Shown: positions 16,604 through 27,472, counted from the first letter of the stretch. The stretch: DNA of 64,000 nt from Solemya velum gill symbiont (GCF_000787395.1 NZ_JRAA01000001.1:372001-436000), one strand, 5' to 3'. Notes: generated by a model from the sequence alone, not told the origin. Made by a program: numbers and translations.

Positions 16604-18001
16604 TTACCTGATTTTACAGATATCCGCTGCACGTGCCTCTGAATTGATCTGTTCACCAAATCCAAACAGCTGACCAATGTTGTAGTCGATCATGATGCCC
16701 TGGTCTTCATAGCCATGGCCAGCCAGGCTGGAGGTGCGGTTCTCGCTGAAGAGCGTGACACCGATACTTCCATAGCGATTGGTTTTATAGCGTAAACCAA
16801 GTTCAGCTCCGTAGCGTTCATCAGCACGTCCAGACACATTGTATTCATCCTGGCCGTAATAGGCGCTGGTGTTGCTGAAAAGGCGCGGTGACCAGGCCTT
16901 GCTCCACGTCAGGTCAACCTGGTTGATCTCGACATAATCGTCCTGGACGAGGTCATCATACTCGACGCTCTCAAAGGGGCGATACATATAGTGCAGGCGT
17001 ACTGCATTGTATTTGTTCGGATTCCAGTCAACGGCAAGGTCGAGGATGAGGTTGTCATGGCCCTCCCTGCTACTGCCGCTCTCAAAATCTTTTACGACAT
17101 AACCGATTTTGGCAGTGCCCGTCGTTTTCCTGGTTGCCCGCCAAGTTGCGCCGACCAGGTAGCGGGTCTCTGTGCTATCAAGCCCATCAGTGAAGTCACC
17201 GGTGTTTGCGTTTGTATATTCAAAATTGCTGTGGGCTACCTGGAACAGGAGGTGGGTTTTTGGCAATACGCGAGCCAGCAGGGTGGCAGAAGCGTCAATG
17301 ATGTTGCTGTCTCGATAATCGTAATCGTCGTCATCGTTACGGATGCATGTCAGGCAGGCAGCCAATTCCAGTTTGCCGCGAGTTTCGTCATTGCCGAGCA
17401 CATAGAGGGCGCCAGCCTGGTACTGTTTCCAGTTGGCACCCGATGGATCACCAATTGTATTGTGATTCCCGTCGAGGGGATTCTCGTATCCACGTGGCAA
17501 TTCCTGATCCCTGATTTCGAAACCAATATCGAGGTTTTGCCGTTGTGTGAATGCAGTGCCCCAATAGCCTACAAATCGCTGGTTGACTTGTTGTTCTTCA
17601 GCCTCTGTATCTGTAAAGTAATTTGTCTCTGCTACATATTCAAGGCCGTAGAAGTGCCCGCGACGCTTGCCCTGCAGACCAGCACCAAGCATGACGGCAA
17701 TCGTCGGAGATGCGGCCTTTTCATCTCCGCTGCTGTCATACAGCGCGCTGCTGTAACCGGCAGAAATGTTGAGAATAGGGTAGGCGACCATGTTTCTAAC
17801 TGGTTTCTCGAGCCTGTATTGCGATAGTACACTGCTGCTGCCAAACGCACCTGCGCATAGGATTAATGCACCTGCTCCCAGTTTCAGTCGAGTGACTCGC
17901 ACACGATCTCCTCTCATTGCTTTATATAGTTTCTTGGCCATAGCTTGGTACCTGTATATCCTCCCGTTACTGCATTCCTTGCTTTCGTGTAACTGACTCA
18001 T
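16604..18001 (-). CDS. outer-membrane beta-barrel protein of the exopolysaccharide locus
   Basis: A roughly 465-residue protein with an N-terminal signal (LKLGAGALILCAGAFGSSSV) and many alternating amphipathic strands. Examples are NLILDLAVDWNPNKYNAVRL and GAELGLRYKTNRYGSIGVTL. It resembles the putative beta-barrel porin family (BBP2-type) that accompanies Wzz/Wza export systems, and probably helps the polymer cross the outer membrane. Its last strands end without the usual terminal phenylalanine (ends ICKIR). The start is uncertain: TTG 18013, ATG 18001 or ATG 17941 are all in frame, the last giving a more normal signal peptide. It is translationally close to the upstream gene, whose stop is at 18010. 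Confidence 0.75.
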   Translation of the reverse strand: MSQLHESKECSNGRIYRYQAMAKKLYKAMRGDRVRVTRLKLGAGALILCAGAFGSSSVLSQYRLEKPVRNMVAYPILNISAGYSSALYDSSGDEKAASPTIAVMLGAGLQGKRRGHFYGLEYVAETNYFTDTEAEEQQVNQRFVGYWGTAFTQRQNLDIGFEIRDQELPRGYENPLDGNHNTIGDPSGANWKQYQAGALYVLGNDETRGKLELAACLTCIRNDDDDYDYRDSNIIDASATLLARVLPKTHLLFQVAHSNFEYTNANTGDFTDGLDSTETRYLVGATWRATRKTTGTAKIGYVVKDFESGSSREGHDNLILDLAVDWNPNKYNAVRLHYMYRPFESVEYDDLVQDDYVEINQVDLTWSKAWSPRLFSNTSAYYGQDEYNVSGRADERYGAELGLRYKTNRYGSIGVTLFSENRTSSLAGHGYEDQGIMIDYNIGQLFGFGEQINSEARAADICKIR

Positions 18002-18009
18002 ACAGTTCT

Positions 18010-19386
18010 TCAATCCTGGCTTGAAGATGGTGGTGGGGGATAGACAACAGGCTTACATGTACCAATCCCGGCTCCGGCCGCCAGCGCAGAACCACAGATA
18101 CCGGCACCGCAAGCAGCGGGGGAGTCGCAGGTATAGCGTTCAGTCTCATGGTAAAAAAAGACGGCAGGTATGTATTTAACACCAAGGCTGTTCGCAACCG
18201 CTACCCACTCGGCATCATCGATCCAGCGCTCCATGGTGTCGCCGTATACGGTAATCATTACCGGCTTTTCGAAACCGTTGTTTTTCAGTTGCCTGGCAAT
18301 TTTGTTCCACTTGTTACCAGGGATGGATGACTTTTCCGGTATGGGGAAAAGTGCCATTAACTCACTGGTTTTCGCATTCACATGGTGGTCGAGTTGTCGC
18401 CATTCACGCGGTGGGGTGACACGCAGGCGTTGCGCATCATAGATGTAGAGCACTTCACTCGCGCTGGTACGATTGTCGTTGGTGTCGATATAACGTCCGC
18501 CGGCATAGTTGGCAAGTGATACTCCCCCGATTCTGCTACGCATTGCCTTGGCAACAGAAGGCTCAACATGACTGGTCGGGAGCAAAATTTCAGCGTTGTA
18601 GATGAATTTAACGGGTAAAGTGTTTGTGCCAGAGGCCTTATGTTGCTTCAGAGCTTCAACATCCGCATCCACAACGACATGCTTGTCTTTCTGATAGAGA
18701 GAGATAAGTATGGGTAGCTGTGGAGTAGAAGGATTTTTTGCTGACTTGTACCACCAGGCATCGCCATTCGAGCCTTTTTTCTCCCGGTTTGCGATTTCGA
18801 GGAGTTCATCGATATTGACTTGCAGTTCGCCTTTGCGATTACTCATCCCATTCAAGCGAGCACTGGTGCTGAAATACTTGCCGGCAACAGCCTGAATCGA
18901 TTTTGATGCGCCAAGCTGGCTTGCACTGTAGCGTTCGTAGAAACGATTTTTTGAAGCGATTGACTGTTCACATACCCAGCCAGGCAGTGAGGGAAGAAGA
19001 TCCATCGCCTGCTGGTAGATTTCCAGCCCGCTTTCGGGATCGGACTTTACAAGATGATAAACAATGTCGTTGATCGGTAAACCGCGACCAATACCATGCA
19101 AAATGATGGATGGAGTAGGGTAGTCCTTAGCGATCAGTGACTTGATGTAGCCTGTTTCGTGATCGTTGAGGTTCGCCCCGTAGGCATTCATTGAAAGCCT
19201 GGATGACTGTATTTCAAGATCGGTGGGTAATTCTGCATGCAGTGTTGCAGCGCTGATCGGGAATAGTACGGCTGCTGATGCAAGGAGTTTTGGTAGTGCC
19301 CTGAAGAGGGTTTTTATCCTGAAACTTTCAGTTCTGGTAGATGGTGTCTCTACAGACTCATACATATTTGATATTCCATTTATCAT
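18010..19386 (-). CDS. secreted protein of unknown function in the exopolysaccharide locus
   Basis: About 458 residues from ATG 19386, which has AGGGA eight bases upstream; a longer frame from 19452 is less likely. A signal peptide (LFRALPKLLASAAVLFPISAATLHA) is followed by an alpha/beta-looking body. The C-terminal tail is rich in Cys, Gly and Ala (CDSPAACGAGICGSALAAGA, then a PPPP segment). Several long strand-like segments and an NDNRTSASEVLYIYDAQRL stretch are visible, but I recognise no family. Its stop overlaps the start region of the barrel gene, so it belongs to the same operon. A periplasmic role in polymer modification or assembly is inference from context. Confidence 0.6.
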   Translation of the reverse strand: MINGISNMYESVETPSTRTESFRIKTLFRALPKLLASAAVLFPISAATLHAELPTDLEIQSSRLSMNAYGANLNDHETGYIKSLIAKDYPTPSIILHGIGRGLPINDIVYHLVKSDPESGLEIYQQAMDLLPSLPGWVCEQSIASKNRFYERYSASQLGASKSIQAVAGKYFSTSARLNGMSNRKGELQVNIDELLEIANREKKGSNGDAWWYKSAKNPSTPQLPILISLYQKDKHVVVDADVEALKQHKASGTNTLPVKFIYNAEILLPTSHVEPSVAKAMRSRIGGVSLANYAGGRYIDTNDNRTSASEVLYIYDAQRLRVTPPREWRQLDHHVNAKTSELMALFPIPEKSSIPGNKWNKIARQLKNNGFEKPVMITVYGDTMERWIDDAEWVAVANSLGVKYIPAVFFYHETERYTCDSPAACGAGICGSALAAGAGIGTCKPVVYPPPPSSSQD

Positions 19387-19510
19387 GTCGCACATCCCTG
19401 TTGTACATAATGTGCGACAATTATCAGACCTTTTTGCACAGACTACAAGCATTTCAAGAAGATATTGCGGACATGCATATTCTAAATTAGTATATTAATA
19501 CACGCTGATC

Positions 19511-20176
19511 ATGACACGAAAAGCTGATAATGTCACCAGAACAGGGGTACTGATCGCACTTCTTTTTCTGCTTGTCCAGGCGTTTCTTGCTGCTACTGCA
19601 GGGTTTGCTGATTTGCATTCTATCGCAGCGCACAAATTATTGCATGAAGAGAAGAGCTCAACGACTCTAATGAGCCGGGAAAAACTGGGCAGAGTAATCG
19701 CAATGCAGGAAAATGCAACCCGCCTCTCCTCATTAAATGCAGACTATCAACTTGATCTTGCGCTTCTCTATCAATCATATCCTGAGACCCCCGCTACAAC
19801 AGGGGAGAGACAAGCTGCACAAACTGCTGCGGAACATGCCCGGTTGGCTGTCGTACGGAGAAGTGCCTGGGCAAGGGCCTGGTCTGAATTTGCGCTTGCG
19901 CGTTTCAACCACTCGGGATTCGATAACCAGGTGCAGGTAGCGTTGTCAAAGGCGCTGCTACTTGGTCCATGGGAGCGTGGTGTTGTTAGCCAGGTTGCAT
20001 GGCTTGCAATGACAGCCTGGGGCCAGTTGCCCTGGCAACAGCAGGAGGAGATGTCTGCTTTTTTTCTCTCTGCGATGCAGGATCCAGGATTCAGACAGAT
20101 TATTCATCAGTCAGCAAGGCGAACCGGCTGGAGCGGATTTCTGAAACGGCTTGAAAAGGAACACGGGGCAGGGTGA
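19511..20176 (+). CDS. putative polysaccharide biosynthesis accessory protein (VpsP-like)
   Basis: This 221-residue protein has one N-terminal hydrophobic anchor (TGVLIALLFLLVQAFLAATA) and a helical, TPR-like remainder (LDLALLYQSYPETPATTGER, then ARAWSEFALARFNHSGF). It resembles small tetratricopeptide-like proteins called VpsP in Vibrio-type exopolysaccharide loci, though the match is from memory and moderate. Its stop TGA overlaps the GTG start of the next gene (polymerase/ligase), showing translational coupling. Its promoter must lie in the 124-bp divergent gap with the secreted-protein gene. Confidence 0.5.
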   Translation: MTRKADNVTRTGVLIALLFLLVQAFLAATAGFADLHSIAAHKLLHEEKSSTTLMSREKLGRVIAMQENATRLSSLNADYQLDLALLYQSYPETPATTGERQAAQTAAEHARLAVVRRSAWARAWSEFALARFNHSGFDNQVQVALSKALLLGPWERGVVSQVAWLAMTAWGQLPWQQQEEMSAFFLSAMQDPGFRQIIHQSARRTGWSGFLKRLEKEHGAG

Positions 20177-21615
20177 AACAACACAAGAAACATAGTGACA
20201 GATTGAGGCGGGATGCCCCCCGGCCGCTATTCATTCTCTACCTGTTCCTGATTGCATGGTTGCCGATTCCGCTCGGCAGCAATCGTGTATGGGCCTGGTC
20301 GCTTTTTGAAGTCGCCATATGTCTGCTTGCCGGAGTATGGCTTGTCTACATATTGACCAGAAAATTATCACTGCCAGAGGCGCTGATTCGCCTGAAAATA
20401 CCCCTGCTGCTACTTGGTGCATGGATTCTCTACCAATGGTTGCAGCTGGTCCCTCTGCCACTTGCAATGCTTGAGTTTTTCAGCCCGTCAACTGCGGCGC
20501 TGATTGCTTCGGCTGAGCCGGTGATCGGGACAGGCTGGCATCCGATATCGATGGACCCGGGTTCTTCTCTTGCAGGGATCTTGAAAAACACGGCCTATCT
20601 GTTGATGCTGGTGATGACCTTGATATTGGTTGATAGTCGCAAGCGGCTGCGCACCTTGATGATTCTTCTGTTGTGCGTCGGGCTTGGCGAGGCATTGCTG
20701 GGTATTGCAGGGTATTACGGTAATGGTTTAACTCTACTTTGGGTAGAGACGGGTGGAACTAGTCGGGCGCATGGTACTTATCCCAATCCCAACCATTTCG
20801 GCGCACTTCTTTCGATATCAATCAGTGTGACACTGGGGTTGTTGCTCACTTCGATGAACCTGCTACGTGAAGGCAAGGGCATGCGCGGTATATTAATCCG
20901 CTGGCTTTCAGTCGTACTCAGTCCCAGGGCGGTGCTTATCGTTGCACTTGTCACCATGTTCGGTGCGCTTTACCTGAGTAATTCCCGTGGTGCGAGTCTG
21001 TCGCTGTTTTTTTCGCTCTTGCTGGTGATTGCTTTCGGCATCTATCGCCACGGTTGGCAGTCGAGAGAGGCGGCGATGTTACCCGTGGCACTCTTGCTGT
21101 CGCTGGGAGCTGCTCTCTTTATGGGAGCGGGCAGGTTGATGGAGCGTTTTCTGCTTTTTCAGGCTGAATCAGAGGAGCGCCTGATTATCTGGCAGACTAC
21201 GCTTGAAATGGTGTCTGACTATCCGGTTTTTGGAATCGGTGAAGGGGGATTCCAATGGCTGTTTCCCGTTTACGAAACTGTCGAGTCTTCATCAGCCTGG
21301 TATAAGTATGCACACAATGACTACCTGGAACTGCTGGTTAACCAGGGCATTGTGGGCGCCCTATTGCTTGGCGGTGCCATGATGCTGTTACTGAGGCACC
21401 TTTTCAGCAGTTTCACTGCCAGGCGCGATCCGCTCGTACGTGGCGTTCTGTTTGCCGCGTTGAGTGCTATCTTTTCTTTCCTGGTTCATGCACTGTTCGA
21501 TTTTAATTTTCATATACCGGCAAATGCAGCCTGGTTTCACGTCATGCTTGGTGCCGGGCTTGTTGCCTGTTACCTGCCATCAAGACATTCGCATTCACAT
21601 GTTGCCTCAGTCTAA
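20173..21615 (+). CDS. Wzy/O-antigen ligase-type polysaccharide polymerase
   Basis: This 480-residue integral membrane protein has about twelve hydrophobic segments and the Wzy_C signature region: GTYPNPNHFGALLSISISVT, then IGEGGFQWLFPVYETVESSS and YAHNDYLELLVNQGIVGALL. The family polymerises or ligates lipid-linked repeat units on the periplasmic face. It starts at GTG 20173, overlapping the preceding stop. Its 3' end overlaps the convergent WecA-like gene by nine bases. Whether it is polymerase or ligase cannot be decided, but beside Wzz/BY-kinase a polymerase is likelier. Confidence 0.85.
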   Translation: MKQHKKHSDRLRRDAPRPLFILYLFLIAWLPIPLGSNRVWAWSLFEVAICLLAGVWLVYILTRKLSLPEALIRLKIPLLLLGAWILYQWLQLVPLPLAMLEFFSPSTAALIASAEPVIGTGWHPISMDPGSSLAGILKNTAYLLMLVMTLILVDSRKRLRTLMILLLCVGLGEALLGIAGYYGNGLTLLWVETGGTSRAHGTYPNPNHFGALLSISISVTLGLLLTSMNLLREGKGMRGILIRWLSVVLSPRAVLIVALVTMFGALYLSNSRGASLSLFFSLLLVIAFGIYRHGWQSREAAMLPVALLLSLGAALFMGAGRLMERFLLFQAESEERLIIWQTTLEMVSDYPVFGIGEGGFQWLFPVYETVESSSAWYKYAHNDYLELLVNQGIVGALLLGGAMMLLLRHLFSSFTARRDPLVRGVLFAALSAIFSFLVHALFDFNFHIPANAAWFHVMLGAGLVACYLPSRHSHSHVASV

Positions 21616-22686
21616 TTTGTGCTTGTTTGAAACTGACAAGTAGATAAACGAGATGGTCAGAAACGCCACTGTCATGATCCACTCTGGTATTGCATGATTT
21701 TCAGCGAGTATGCCAACAGATGCCAGCAACACAATAGCAACCAATATAACAAGCAGTGTTGTTGTTACACTGAGCCCACTCGACAGAAGCAGGTGATGAA
21801 GGTGGGTTCTGTCAGCTGAGAAGGGAGATTTCTTACGCATTACACGACCGATCATGGTGGCGACGGTGTCAATGATCGGTATGGCAAATAACCAGAGTGC
21901 GGTGACAGGCGCGTAGGCTTGTGCAGGCTCTTGTCCGAGATCGATCAGAAACCAGCAGAGGATATATCCCCCCATCATGCTGCCTGCATCACCAAGGAAG
22001 ACATGGATCCGTTTTCTTAAGTGTGTCCGCAGGTTAAAAACGAGGAATGCAGCGCACGAGGCGGCAAAAAGAGACAGTATGCTTGCCGAGTCGATTTGGT
22101 TCACACTGAAGGCCAGCAGGGCCAGCAGTAGTGCGGTGAGCAGCATAATACTGCCTGAAAGACCATCCATACCATCGATCATGTTGACAGCATTGATGAC
22201 ACCAACGACGCAGAACACGGTAAAGGGAACCGACCAGATACCTAGTGGCAGTGACTCGGTGCCGAGCAGGGAGCCGAGATCAGTGATTGCTATACCACCC
22301 CACTGCGTCATGAGCAGTGCAGCCAACACCTGGTAGAAAAAACGAAATCTGGCAGAGAGTTCGTGAAAGTCATCCAGTACTCCAACCAGCAGCAGCAAGG
22401 CGCTACCGGCAAAGAGTGCGCGGTAACCGGACAGCGAAGTGTCCAGTATCAGGATTGCAAACATCAAGCCGATGAAGATGGTGATACCGCCGACAAGCGG
22501 TGTCTCACTGGCGTGGAGCCTGCGATTACAAGGTGCATCGGTCAGGCCAATTCGCATGGCAAGTGGAGCCAGTGTCGGAATTAGCAGTACCGTAATGAAA
22601 AAGGCGACTGGCAGGGCGTAGAAGAGTGAGTTGTCAGTATAAGGCATCGTGTAAATGGCAAAAAATTGCAGGAAAGATACTATCAT
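21607..22686 (-). CDS. undecaprenyl-phosphate sugar-1-phosphate transferase (WecA-like)
   Basis: A glycosyltransferase family 4 membrane enzyme (359 residues, about eleven helices). It shows LLVGVLDDFHELSARFRFFY with the DD motif, NAVNMIDGMDGLSG, the active-site FLGDAGSMMGGY, and the HLHHLL loop. The family starts polymer assembly by moving HexNAc-1-P or a related sugar phosphate to the C55 carrier on the cytoplasmic face. ATG 22686 is upstream of a second candidate (MPYTDNSLF...). It overlaps the polymerase gene tail-to-tail. It is probably the initiating transferase for the polymer made from the neighbouring sugar-nucleotide genes. Confidence 0.88.
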   Translation of the reverse strand: MIVSFLQFFAIYTMPYTDNSLFYALPVAFFITVLLIPTLAPLAMRIGLTDAPCNRRLHASETPLVGGITIFIGLMFAILILDTSLSGYRALFAGSALLLLVGVLDDFHELSARFRFFYQVLAALLMTQWGGIAITDLGSLLGTESLPLGIWSVPFTVFCVVGVINAVNMIDGMDGLSGSIMLLTALLLALLAFSVNQIDSASILSLFAASCAAFLVFNLRTHLRKRIHVFLGDAGSMMGGYILCWFLIDLGQEPAQAYAPVTALWLFAIPIIDTVATMIGRVMRKKSPFSADRTHLHHLLLSSGLSVTTTLLVILVAIVLLASVGILAENHAIPEWIMTVAFLTISFIYLSVSNKHKLD

Positions 22687-22775
22687 ATTGCCTTAGCCTG
22701 TCCACCATTACTGGACGCATTCCAACACATCTCTCTGGTAAGATAGGTACGCATTCTGGAATAAGGAGTTGATTG

Positions 22776-23639
22776 TTGAAAGGTATCATTCTTGCTGGTG
22801 GCAGTGGCAGCCGTCTTTACCCGGTAACCCAGGCGGTCTCCAAGCAATTGCTTCCCGTCTACGACAAGCCGATGATTTACTATCCGCTGACGACTCTGAT
22901 GTTTGCCGGTATCCGCGAAATCCTGATTATCTCTACACCGCAGGATACCCCCCGTTTTGAACAGCTGCTCGGAGATGGTTCCCAGTGGGGACTGAATCTC
23001 TCCTATGCTGTACAGGAGTCACCTGATGGCCTGGCCCAGGCCTTTATAATTGCTCGTGACTTTATCGGTGATTCTTCCTGTGCGCTTGTGCTGGGCGATA
23101 ATCTCTTCTACGGACATGGCTTTCCCGAGGTTCTGGAGGCGGCCGCAGAAAAACAGCAGGGTGCGACTGTATTTGCATACAGGGTAAAGGATCCCGAACG
23201 TTATGGTGTGGTGGAGTTTGATGAAGATGGCAGGGTGGTCAGCCTTGAAGAGAAACCGTCGCAACCTAAGTCGAGGTATGCAGTTACCGGGCTCTATTTC
23301 TATGATAACCAGGTTGTCGATATCGCCGCCGGGTTGACACCATCGTCACGTGGAGAGCTGGAGATCACCGATATTAATCAGAGCTACCTCGACGCTGGTG
23401 AGCTCGAAGTCTCGGTGATGACACGCGGTTACGCATGGCTCGATACCGGCACCCACGAATCGCTGCTTGAGGCTTCACAATTTATAGAGACAATTGAACG
23501 TCGACAGGGCCTCAAGATCGCCTGTCCCGAGGAAGTTGCATGGAGCAGGGGATATATCAGCAATGAGCAGTTGGAACAGCTGGCGCATCCGCTAAGAAAA
23601 AATGGGTACGGCGAATACCTTCTGAGCCTTCTTACTTAG
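22776..23639 (+). CDS. rmlA: glucose-1-phosphate thymidylyltransferase
   Basis: RmlA makes dTDP-glucose, the first step of dTDP-L-rhamnose synthesis. It has the nucleotide-binding start [47 protein letters not shown] and the late [18 protein letters not shown]. Length (287 residues) is normal. The start is a TTG at 22776 with AAGGAG (22763-22768) at correct spacing; no ATG lies nearby, and TTG 22773 is too close to the ribosome site. It heads a tight operon running to 28533. Confidence 0.95.
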   Translation: MKGIILAGGSGSRLYPVTQAVSKQLLPVYDKPMIYYPLTTLMFAGIREILIISTPQDTPRFEQLLGDGSQWGLNLSYAVQESPDGLAQAFIIARDFIGDSSCALVLGDNLFYGHGFPEVLEAAAEKQQGATVFAYRVKDPERYGVVEFDEDGRVVSLEEKPSQPKSRYAVTGLYFYDNQVVDIAAGLTPSSRGELEITDINQSYLDAGELEVSVMTRGYAWLDTGTHESLLEASQFIETIERRQGLKIACPEEVAWSRGYISNEQLEQLAHPLRKNGYGEYLLSLLT

Positions 23640-23650
23640 CAGGTGGCATC

Positions 23651-24211
23651 ATGAAACTGGTACCGACAAAACTTCAGGATGCCTTCGTGATCGAGCCCAC
23701 TCTGTATGGTGATGACCGGGGCTTCTTTTTCGAGAGCTTTAACCACAAAATTTTCACTGAACTGACAGGGTTTGATGGTCAATTTGTTCAGGACAACCAT
23801 TCACGTTCGCAACAGGGTGTTCTACGAGGCCTGCATTACCAGCTCCGGCAACCGCAGGGGAAACTGGTGCGCGTGGTGAGTGGCGAGGTATTTGATGTTG
23901 CGGTTGATCTGAGAAAATCATCGCCAACGTTTGGGCAATGGGCAGCTGAAGTTCTCTCTGCAGAAAACAAGAAAATGTTCTGGATGCCTTCAGGTTTTGC
24001 ACACGGTTTCATGGTGTTGTCTGAGTCTGCAGATTTTCTCTACAAAACTGACGACTATTACGCTCCGGAGCATGAGCGCTGTATTCAATGGGACGACAAA
24101 CAGCTGGCGATTGACTGGCCGCTGGGTCGGATTCCATCTCTTTCGAAACCCCTCTTGTCTGACAAGGATAGCGCGGGTATCCCATTTGCTGATGCGGAGT
24201 ACTACGCGTGA
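23651..24211 (+). CDS. rmlC: dTDP-4-dehydrorhamnose 3,5-epimerase
   Basis: This 186-residue cupin-fold epimerase acts on dTDP-4-dehydro-6-deoxyglucose. Typical segments are FFFESFNHKIF, FVQDNHSRSQQGVLRGLHYQ with the catalytic histidine, VDLRKSSPTFGQW and WMPSGFAHGFMVLSE. AGGTGG lies five bases before the ATG. It begins 11 bases after rmlA, and rmlD overlaps its 3' end. Confidence 0.95.
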   Translation: MKLVPTKLQDAFVIEPTLYGDDRGFFFESFNHKIFTELTGFDGQFVQDNHSRSQQGVLRGLHYQLRQPQGKLVRVVSGEVFDVAVDLRKSSPTFGQWAAEVLSAENKKMFWMPSGFAHGFMVLSESADFLYKTDDYYAPEHERCIQWDDKQLAIDWPLGRIPSLSKPLLSDKDSAGIPFADAEYYA

Positions 24212-25128
24212 ATAAAAGCAGCAGCAAACCGGAGAAGCCGGTGATACTTGTTACCGGCAAGGATGGGCAGGTTGGTTGGGAATTACAGCGCACCCTGATG
24301 CCGTTAGGTTCTGTGATCGCCCTGGGTCAGCAGCAGATGAATCTTGCTGATAGTGATCAGGTTCGTACCGTGATTCGTGACATCAATCCTGCTGTTATCG
24401 TCAACGCTGCTGCATACACTGCTGTCGACAAGGCAGAAGATGAAGCAGAGCTGGTGATGCAGGTCAATGCGACTGCGCCTGTAATCATGGCAGAGGAGGC
24501 TAGCAGGTCAGGCGCCTTGCTGGTTCACTACTCAACAGACTATGTGTTTAATGGCAGCAAGCAGGATGCCTGGACCGAGACTGACCAGCCTGATCCAATT
24601 AACCTGTATGGAAAATCAAAGCTGGAGGCTGACTTGGCGATCACTGCGAGCAGTTCGGATCACCTGGTATTCAGAACATCATGGGTCTATGCTTCGCGCG
24701 GTCAGAATTTTCTTCTGACAATGGCACGCCTTATTCGTGAACACAATAAATTAAACATTGTCGATGACCAGGTCGGTGCACCTACCTGGGCTCGATTGAT
24801 TGCGGAAACAACCGCAATCGCTGTACAGCAATCGCTTCAACAGAAGAGTCGAGATGAGTTTCAGTCGGAACTGCTGCACCTGGCATCAAGCGGAGAGACA
24901 TCATGGTTCGGGTTCGCATCCGCCATCCGCGCTATAATTTCTGCACGTGAAGGGGCTAATGTACAACTTGCTGAACTGGAAGCAATCAACAGCTCAGAGT
25001 ACCCGGTACAGGCAGCTCGTCCAGCAAATTCCCGACTTGACTGCAGGCGACTTGAACAGCGTTTCGGACTTGCTCTTCCGGACTGGAAAAGAGCGCTTGA
25101 GCTCTGCATGGACGAAAAACAGAATTAA
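24208..25128 (+). CDS. rmlD: dTDP-4-dehydrorhamnose reductase
   Basis: The final enzyme of dTDP-L-rhamnose synthesis, an NAD(P)H-dependent extended SDR of 306 residues. The cofactor loop reads [13 protein letters not shown], followed by [23 protein letters not shown] and the catalytic [11 protein letters not shown] (Y-x3-K). GTG 24208 overlaps the rmlC stop (GTGA), so the two are translationally coupled. The protein continues with [19 protein letters not shown] and [12 protein letters not shown] as in the family. Confidence 0.94.
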   Translation: MNKSSSKPEKPVILVTGKDGQVGWELQRTLMPLGSVIALGQQQMNLADSDQVRTVIRDINPAVIVNAAAYTAVDKAEDEAELVMQVNATAPVIMAEEASRSGALLVHYSTDYVFNGSKQDAWTETDQPDPINLYGKSKLEADLAITASSSDHLVFRTSWVYASRGQNFLLTMARLIREHNKLNIVDDQVGAPTWARLIAETTAIAVQQSLQQKSRDEFQSELLHLASSGETSWFGFASAIRAIISAREGANVQLAELEAINSSEYPVQAARPANSRLDCRRLEQRFGLALPDWKRALELCMDEKQN

Positions 25129-25148
25129 AATATAAGGCAGTAATAAAT

Positions 25149-26423
25149 ATGGATCAGTCGGAAAGAAAAATTGCCGTTATCGGCCTCGGCTATGTTGGTT
25201 TGCCGCTCGCAGTCGAGTTTGGCAGGTCGCGGCCTGTGGTCGGGTTTGATATCAATCAGCAACGTATTGATGAACTTGTTGTAGGGACTGACAGCACGTT
25301 GGAAACCAGCAGTGACGAGTTGCAAGAGGCAAAACATCTCAGTTTCACAACCGATGTCGAAGAGCTGCGTGATTGTGACTGCTTTATTGTAACAGTGCCC
25401 ACGCCAATCGATGAGTACAATCAGCCAGATCTCACCCCGCTTGTTAAATCTAGCGAGACTGTTGGAAGTGTGCTGAATAAAGGTGACATCGTCATCTACG
25501 AATCGACAGTATACCCGGGTGCGACCGAGGAAGTTTGCGTGCCTGTACTCGAGTCTTGCTCGGGGCTGAAATTCAATCAGGATTTCTTTGCCGGCTACTC
25601 TCCCGAGCGAATCAACCCGGGTGACAAGGAACACCGACTTGCCACGATAAAAAAAGTGACAGCAGGATCGACACCGGAGATTGCTGAACTCGTCGATGCA
25701 CTCTACGGCGAGATCATTACAGCAGGTACCCACAAAGCCGACACGATTATGGTTGCCGAGGCCGCCAAGGTGATTGAGAATACGCAGAGGGATCTCAATA
25801 TTGCGTTGATCAACGAGCTGGCGATTATCTTCAACAGAATGGGTATAGATACGCAGGCAGTTCTGGAAGCAGCTGGAAGCAAGTGGAATTTTCTTCCGTT
25901 TCGCCCAGGGCTAGTCGGTGGGCACTGTATCGGTGTTGATCCCTATTACCTGACGCACAAGGCGCAGGCAATTGGCTATCACCCGGAGATCATTCTTGCC
26001 GGGCGCCGCCTCAATGACAGCATGGGAAGTCATGTTGTTACCCAGCTGGTCAAGACAATGATGAAGCGCCGTATCCAGGTCACAGGTGCCCGGGTGTTGG
26101 TGATGGGTCTTACCTTCAAAGAAAATTGTCCTGACCTGCGAAATACCCGTGTGGTTGATCTCGTCGCTGAACTCGCCGAGTACGAGTGTGAAGTCGATGT
26201 GTATGATCCCTGGGTTGATGTGCAGGAGGCGCAAAATGAGTACGGTATTACGCCTGTTGTTGAACCCGATATCGCCACTTACGATGCAATTATCCTTGCT
26301 GTGGGACATCACCAATTTGTGGAGATGGGCATCGACAAAGTTCGACAACTTGGCAAGCCGGAGCATGTGCTTTACGATCTTAAGTATCTCTTTTCAGCCG
26401 ATGAGTCGGACTTGAGATTATGA
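25149..26423 (+). CDS. tviB: UDP-HexNAc 6-dehydrogenase (TviB/WbpA type)
   Basis: This 424-residue enzyme oxidises a UDP-N-acetylhexosamine to the uronic acid with two NAD+. It has the N-terminal dinucleotide loop [14 protein letters not shown], the [10 protein letters not shown] and [13 protein letters not shown] segments, and the catalytic cysteine in [21 protein letters not shown]. The [16 protein letters not shown] motif is also typical. With the next gene (a TviC-type 4-epimerase) it should produce UDP-GalNAcA or a related acid. The start ATG 25149 has AAGG upstream. The stop overlaps the start region of tviC. Confidence 0.9.
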   Translation: MDQSERKIAVIGLGYVGLPLAVEFGRSRPVVGFDINQQRIDELVVGTDSTLETSSDELQEAKHLSFTTDVEELRDCDCFIVTVPTPIDEYNQPDLTPLVKSSETVGSVLNKGDIVIYESTVYPGATEEVCVPVLESCSGLKFNQDFFAGYSPERINPGDKEHRLATIKKVTAGSTPEIAELVDALYGEIITAGTHKADTIMVAEAAKVIENTQRDLNIALINELAIIFNRMGIDTQAVLEAAGSKWNFLPFRPGLVGGHCIGVDPYYLTHKAQAIGYHPEIILAGRRLNDSMGSHVVTQLVKTMMKRRIQVTGARVLVMGLTFKENCPDLRNTRVVDLVAELAEYECEVDVYDPWVDVQEAQNEYGITPVVEPDIATYDAIILAVGHHQFVEMGIDKVRQLGKPEHVLYDLKYLFSADESDLRL

Positions 26424-27472
26424 TCATGTCTGACTATGAAAATCTGAAAAATGAATTGCAGAGTGAGCCGCGCACCTGGCTGGTAACAGGTGTTGCCGGC
26501 TTTATCGGTTCCAACCTGCTTGAGACGCTGCTGAAGCTTAACCAGCAGGTCGTCGGACTGGATAACTTCTCTACCAGTTTTCAGCATAACCTGGACGAGG
26601 TGAAGGCGAGCGTTCCACCGGAGCAGTGGTCTGCATTTCGTATGATCGAGGGCGATATTCGCGATATCGCAACCTGTCACCAGGCTTGTAATGGAGTCGA
26701 TTATGTTCTGCACCAGGCTGCGTTAGGTTCTGTGCCGAGAAGTCTTGAGGATCCGGTTACAACAAACCAGAACAATATCGATGGTTTTCTTCACATGCTA
26801 GTCGCAGCCCGGGATGCTGAAGTGAAACGTTTTGTCTATGCCGCTTCCAGTTCAACCTACGGTGATCATCCGGATCTGCCAAAGGTGGAAGAGAAGATCG
26901 GCAGCCCGCTCTCACCTTATGCAGTGACCAAGTTGGTCAATGAGCTCTATGCTGACGTCTTTAACAAAAGTTACGGTTTCAGAAGTATCGGCCTGCGCTA
27001 TTTCAATATCTTCGGCCGCCGCCAGGTTCCCAACGGCGCATATGCGGCAGTCATTCCGAAATGGACCGCAGCATTGCTTGACGATGAGACTGTTTTTATC
27101 AATGGTGATGGATCAACCAGTCGTGATTTCTGCTATATCGACAACGCTGTTCAGGCCAACCTGTTGGCAGCGACTACGGACAATTCCGAAGCAACAAACC
27201 AGGTCTACAATGTTGCAGTAGGTGATCGTACAAGCCTTAACGATCTCTATCGCCTGATTAGAGAAGCACTCGAAGGGCTGGGTGTTTATACTGCGGAAAA
27301 ACTCGAATACCGCGATTTCAGGGCGGGCGATGTACTCCACTCATTGGCCGATACCGGCAAGGCAAGCGATCTGCTGGGCTACCAGCCGACACACCGTATT
27401 GGCGAAGGTCTTGAAGAGGCGATGCAGTGGTACAAAAACAGGCATGAACAGAGCGGGGCTGATTCAGACTGA
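26420..27472 (+). CDS. tviC: UDP-HexNAc 4-epimerase (TviC/WbpP type)
   Basis: An extended SDR of 350 residues with [36 protein letters not shown], the [15 protein letters not shown] segment and catalytic [14 protein letters not shown] (Y-x3-K). [20 protein letters not shown] matches the GlcNAc/GalNAc-epimerase subgroup. It interconverts UDP-GlcNAc and UDP-GalNAc or their uronic acids. ATG 26420 overlaps the tviB stop; a second ATG six bases later may be used. The stop overlaps rmlB by one base. Confidence 0.9.
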   Translation: MIMSDYENLKNELQSEPRTWLVTGVAGFIGSNLLETLLKLNQQVVGLDNFSTSFQHNLDEVKASVPPEQWSAFRMIEGDIRDIATCHQACNGVDYVLHQAALGSVPRSLEDPVTTNQNNIDGFLHMLVAARDAEVKRFVYAASSSTYGDHPDLPKVEEKIGSPLSPYAVTKLVNELYADVFNKSYGFRSIGLRYFNIFGRRQVPNGAYAAVIPKWTAALLDDETVFINGDGSTSRDFCYIDNAVQANLLAATTDNSEATNQVYNVAVGDRTSLNDLYRLIREALEGLGVYTAEKLEYRDFRAGDVLHSLADTGKASDLLGYQPTHRIGEGLEEAMQWYKNRHEQSGADSD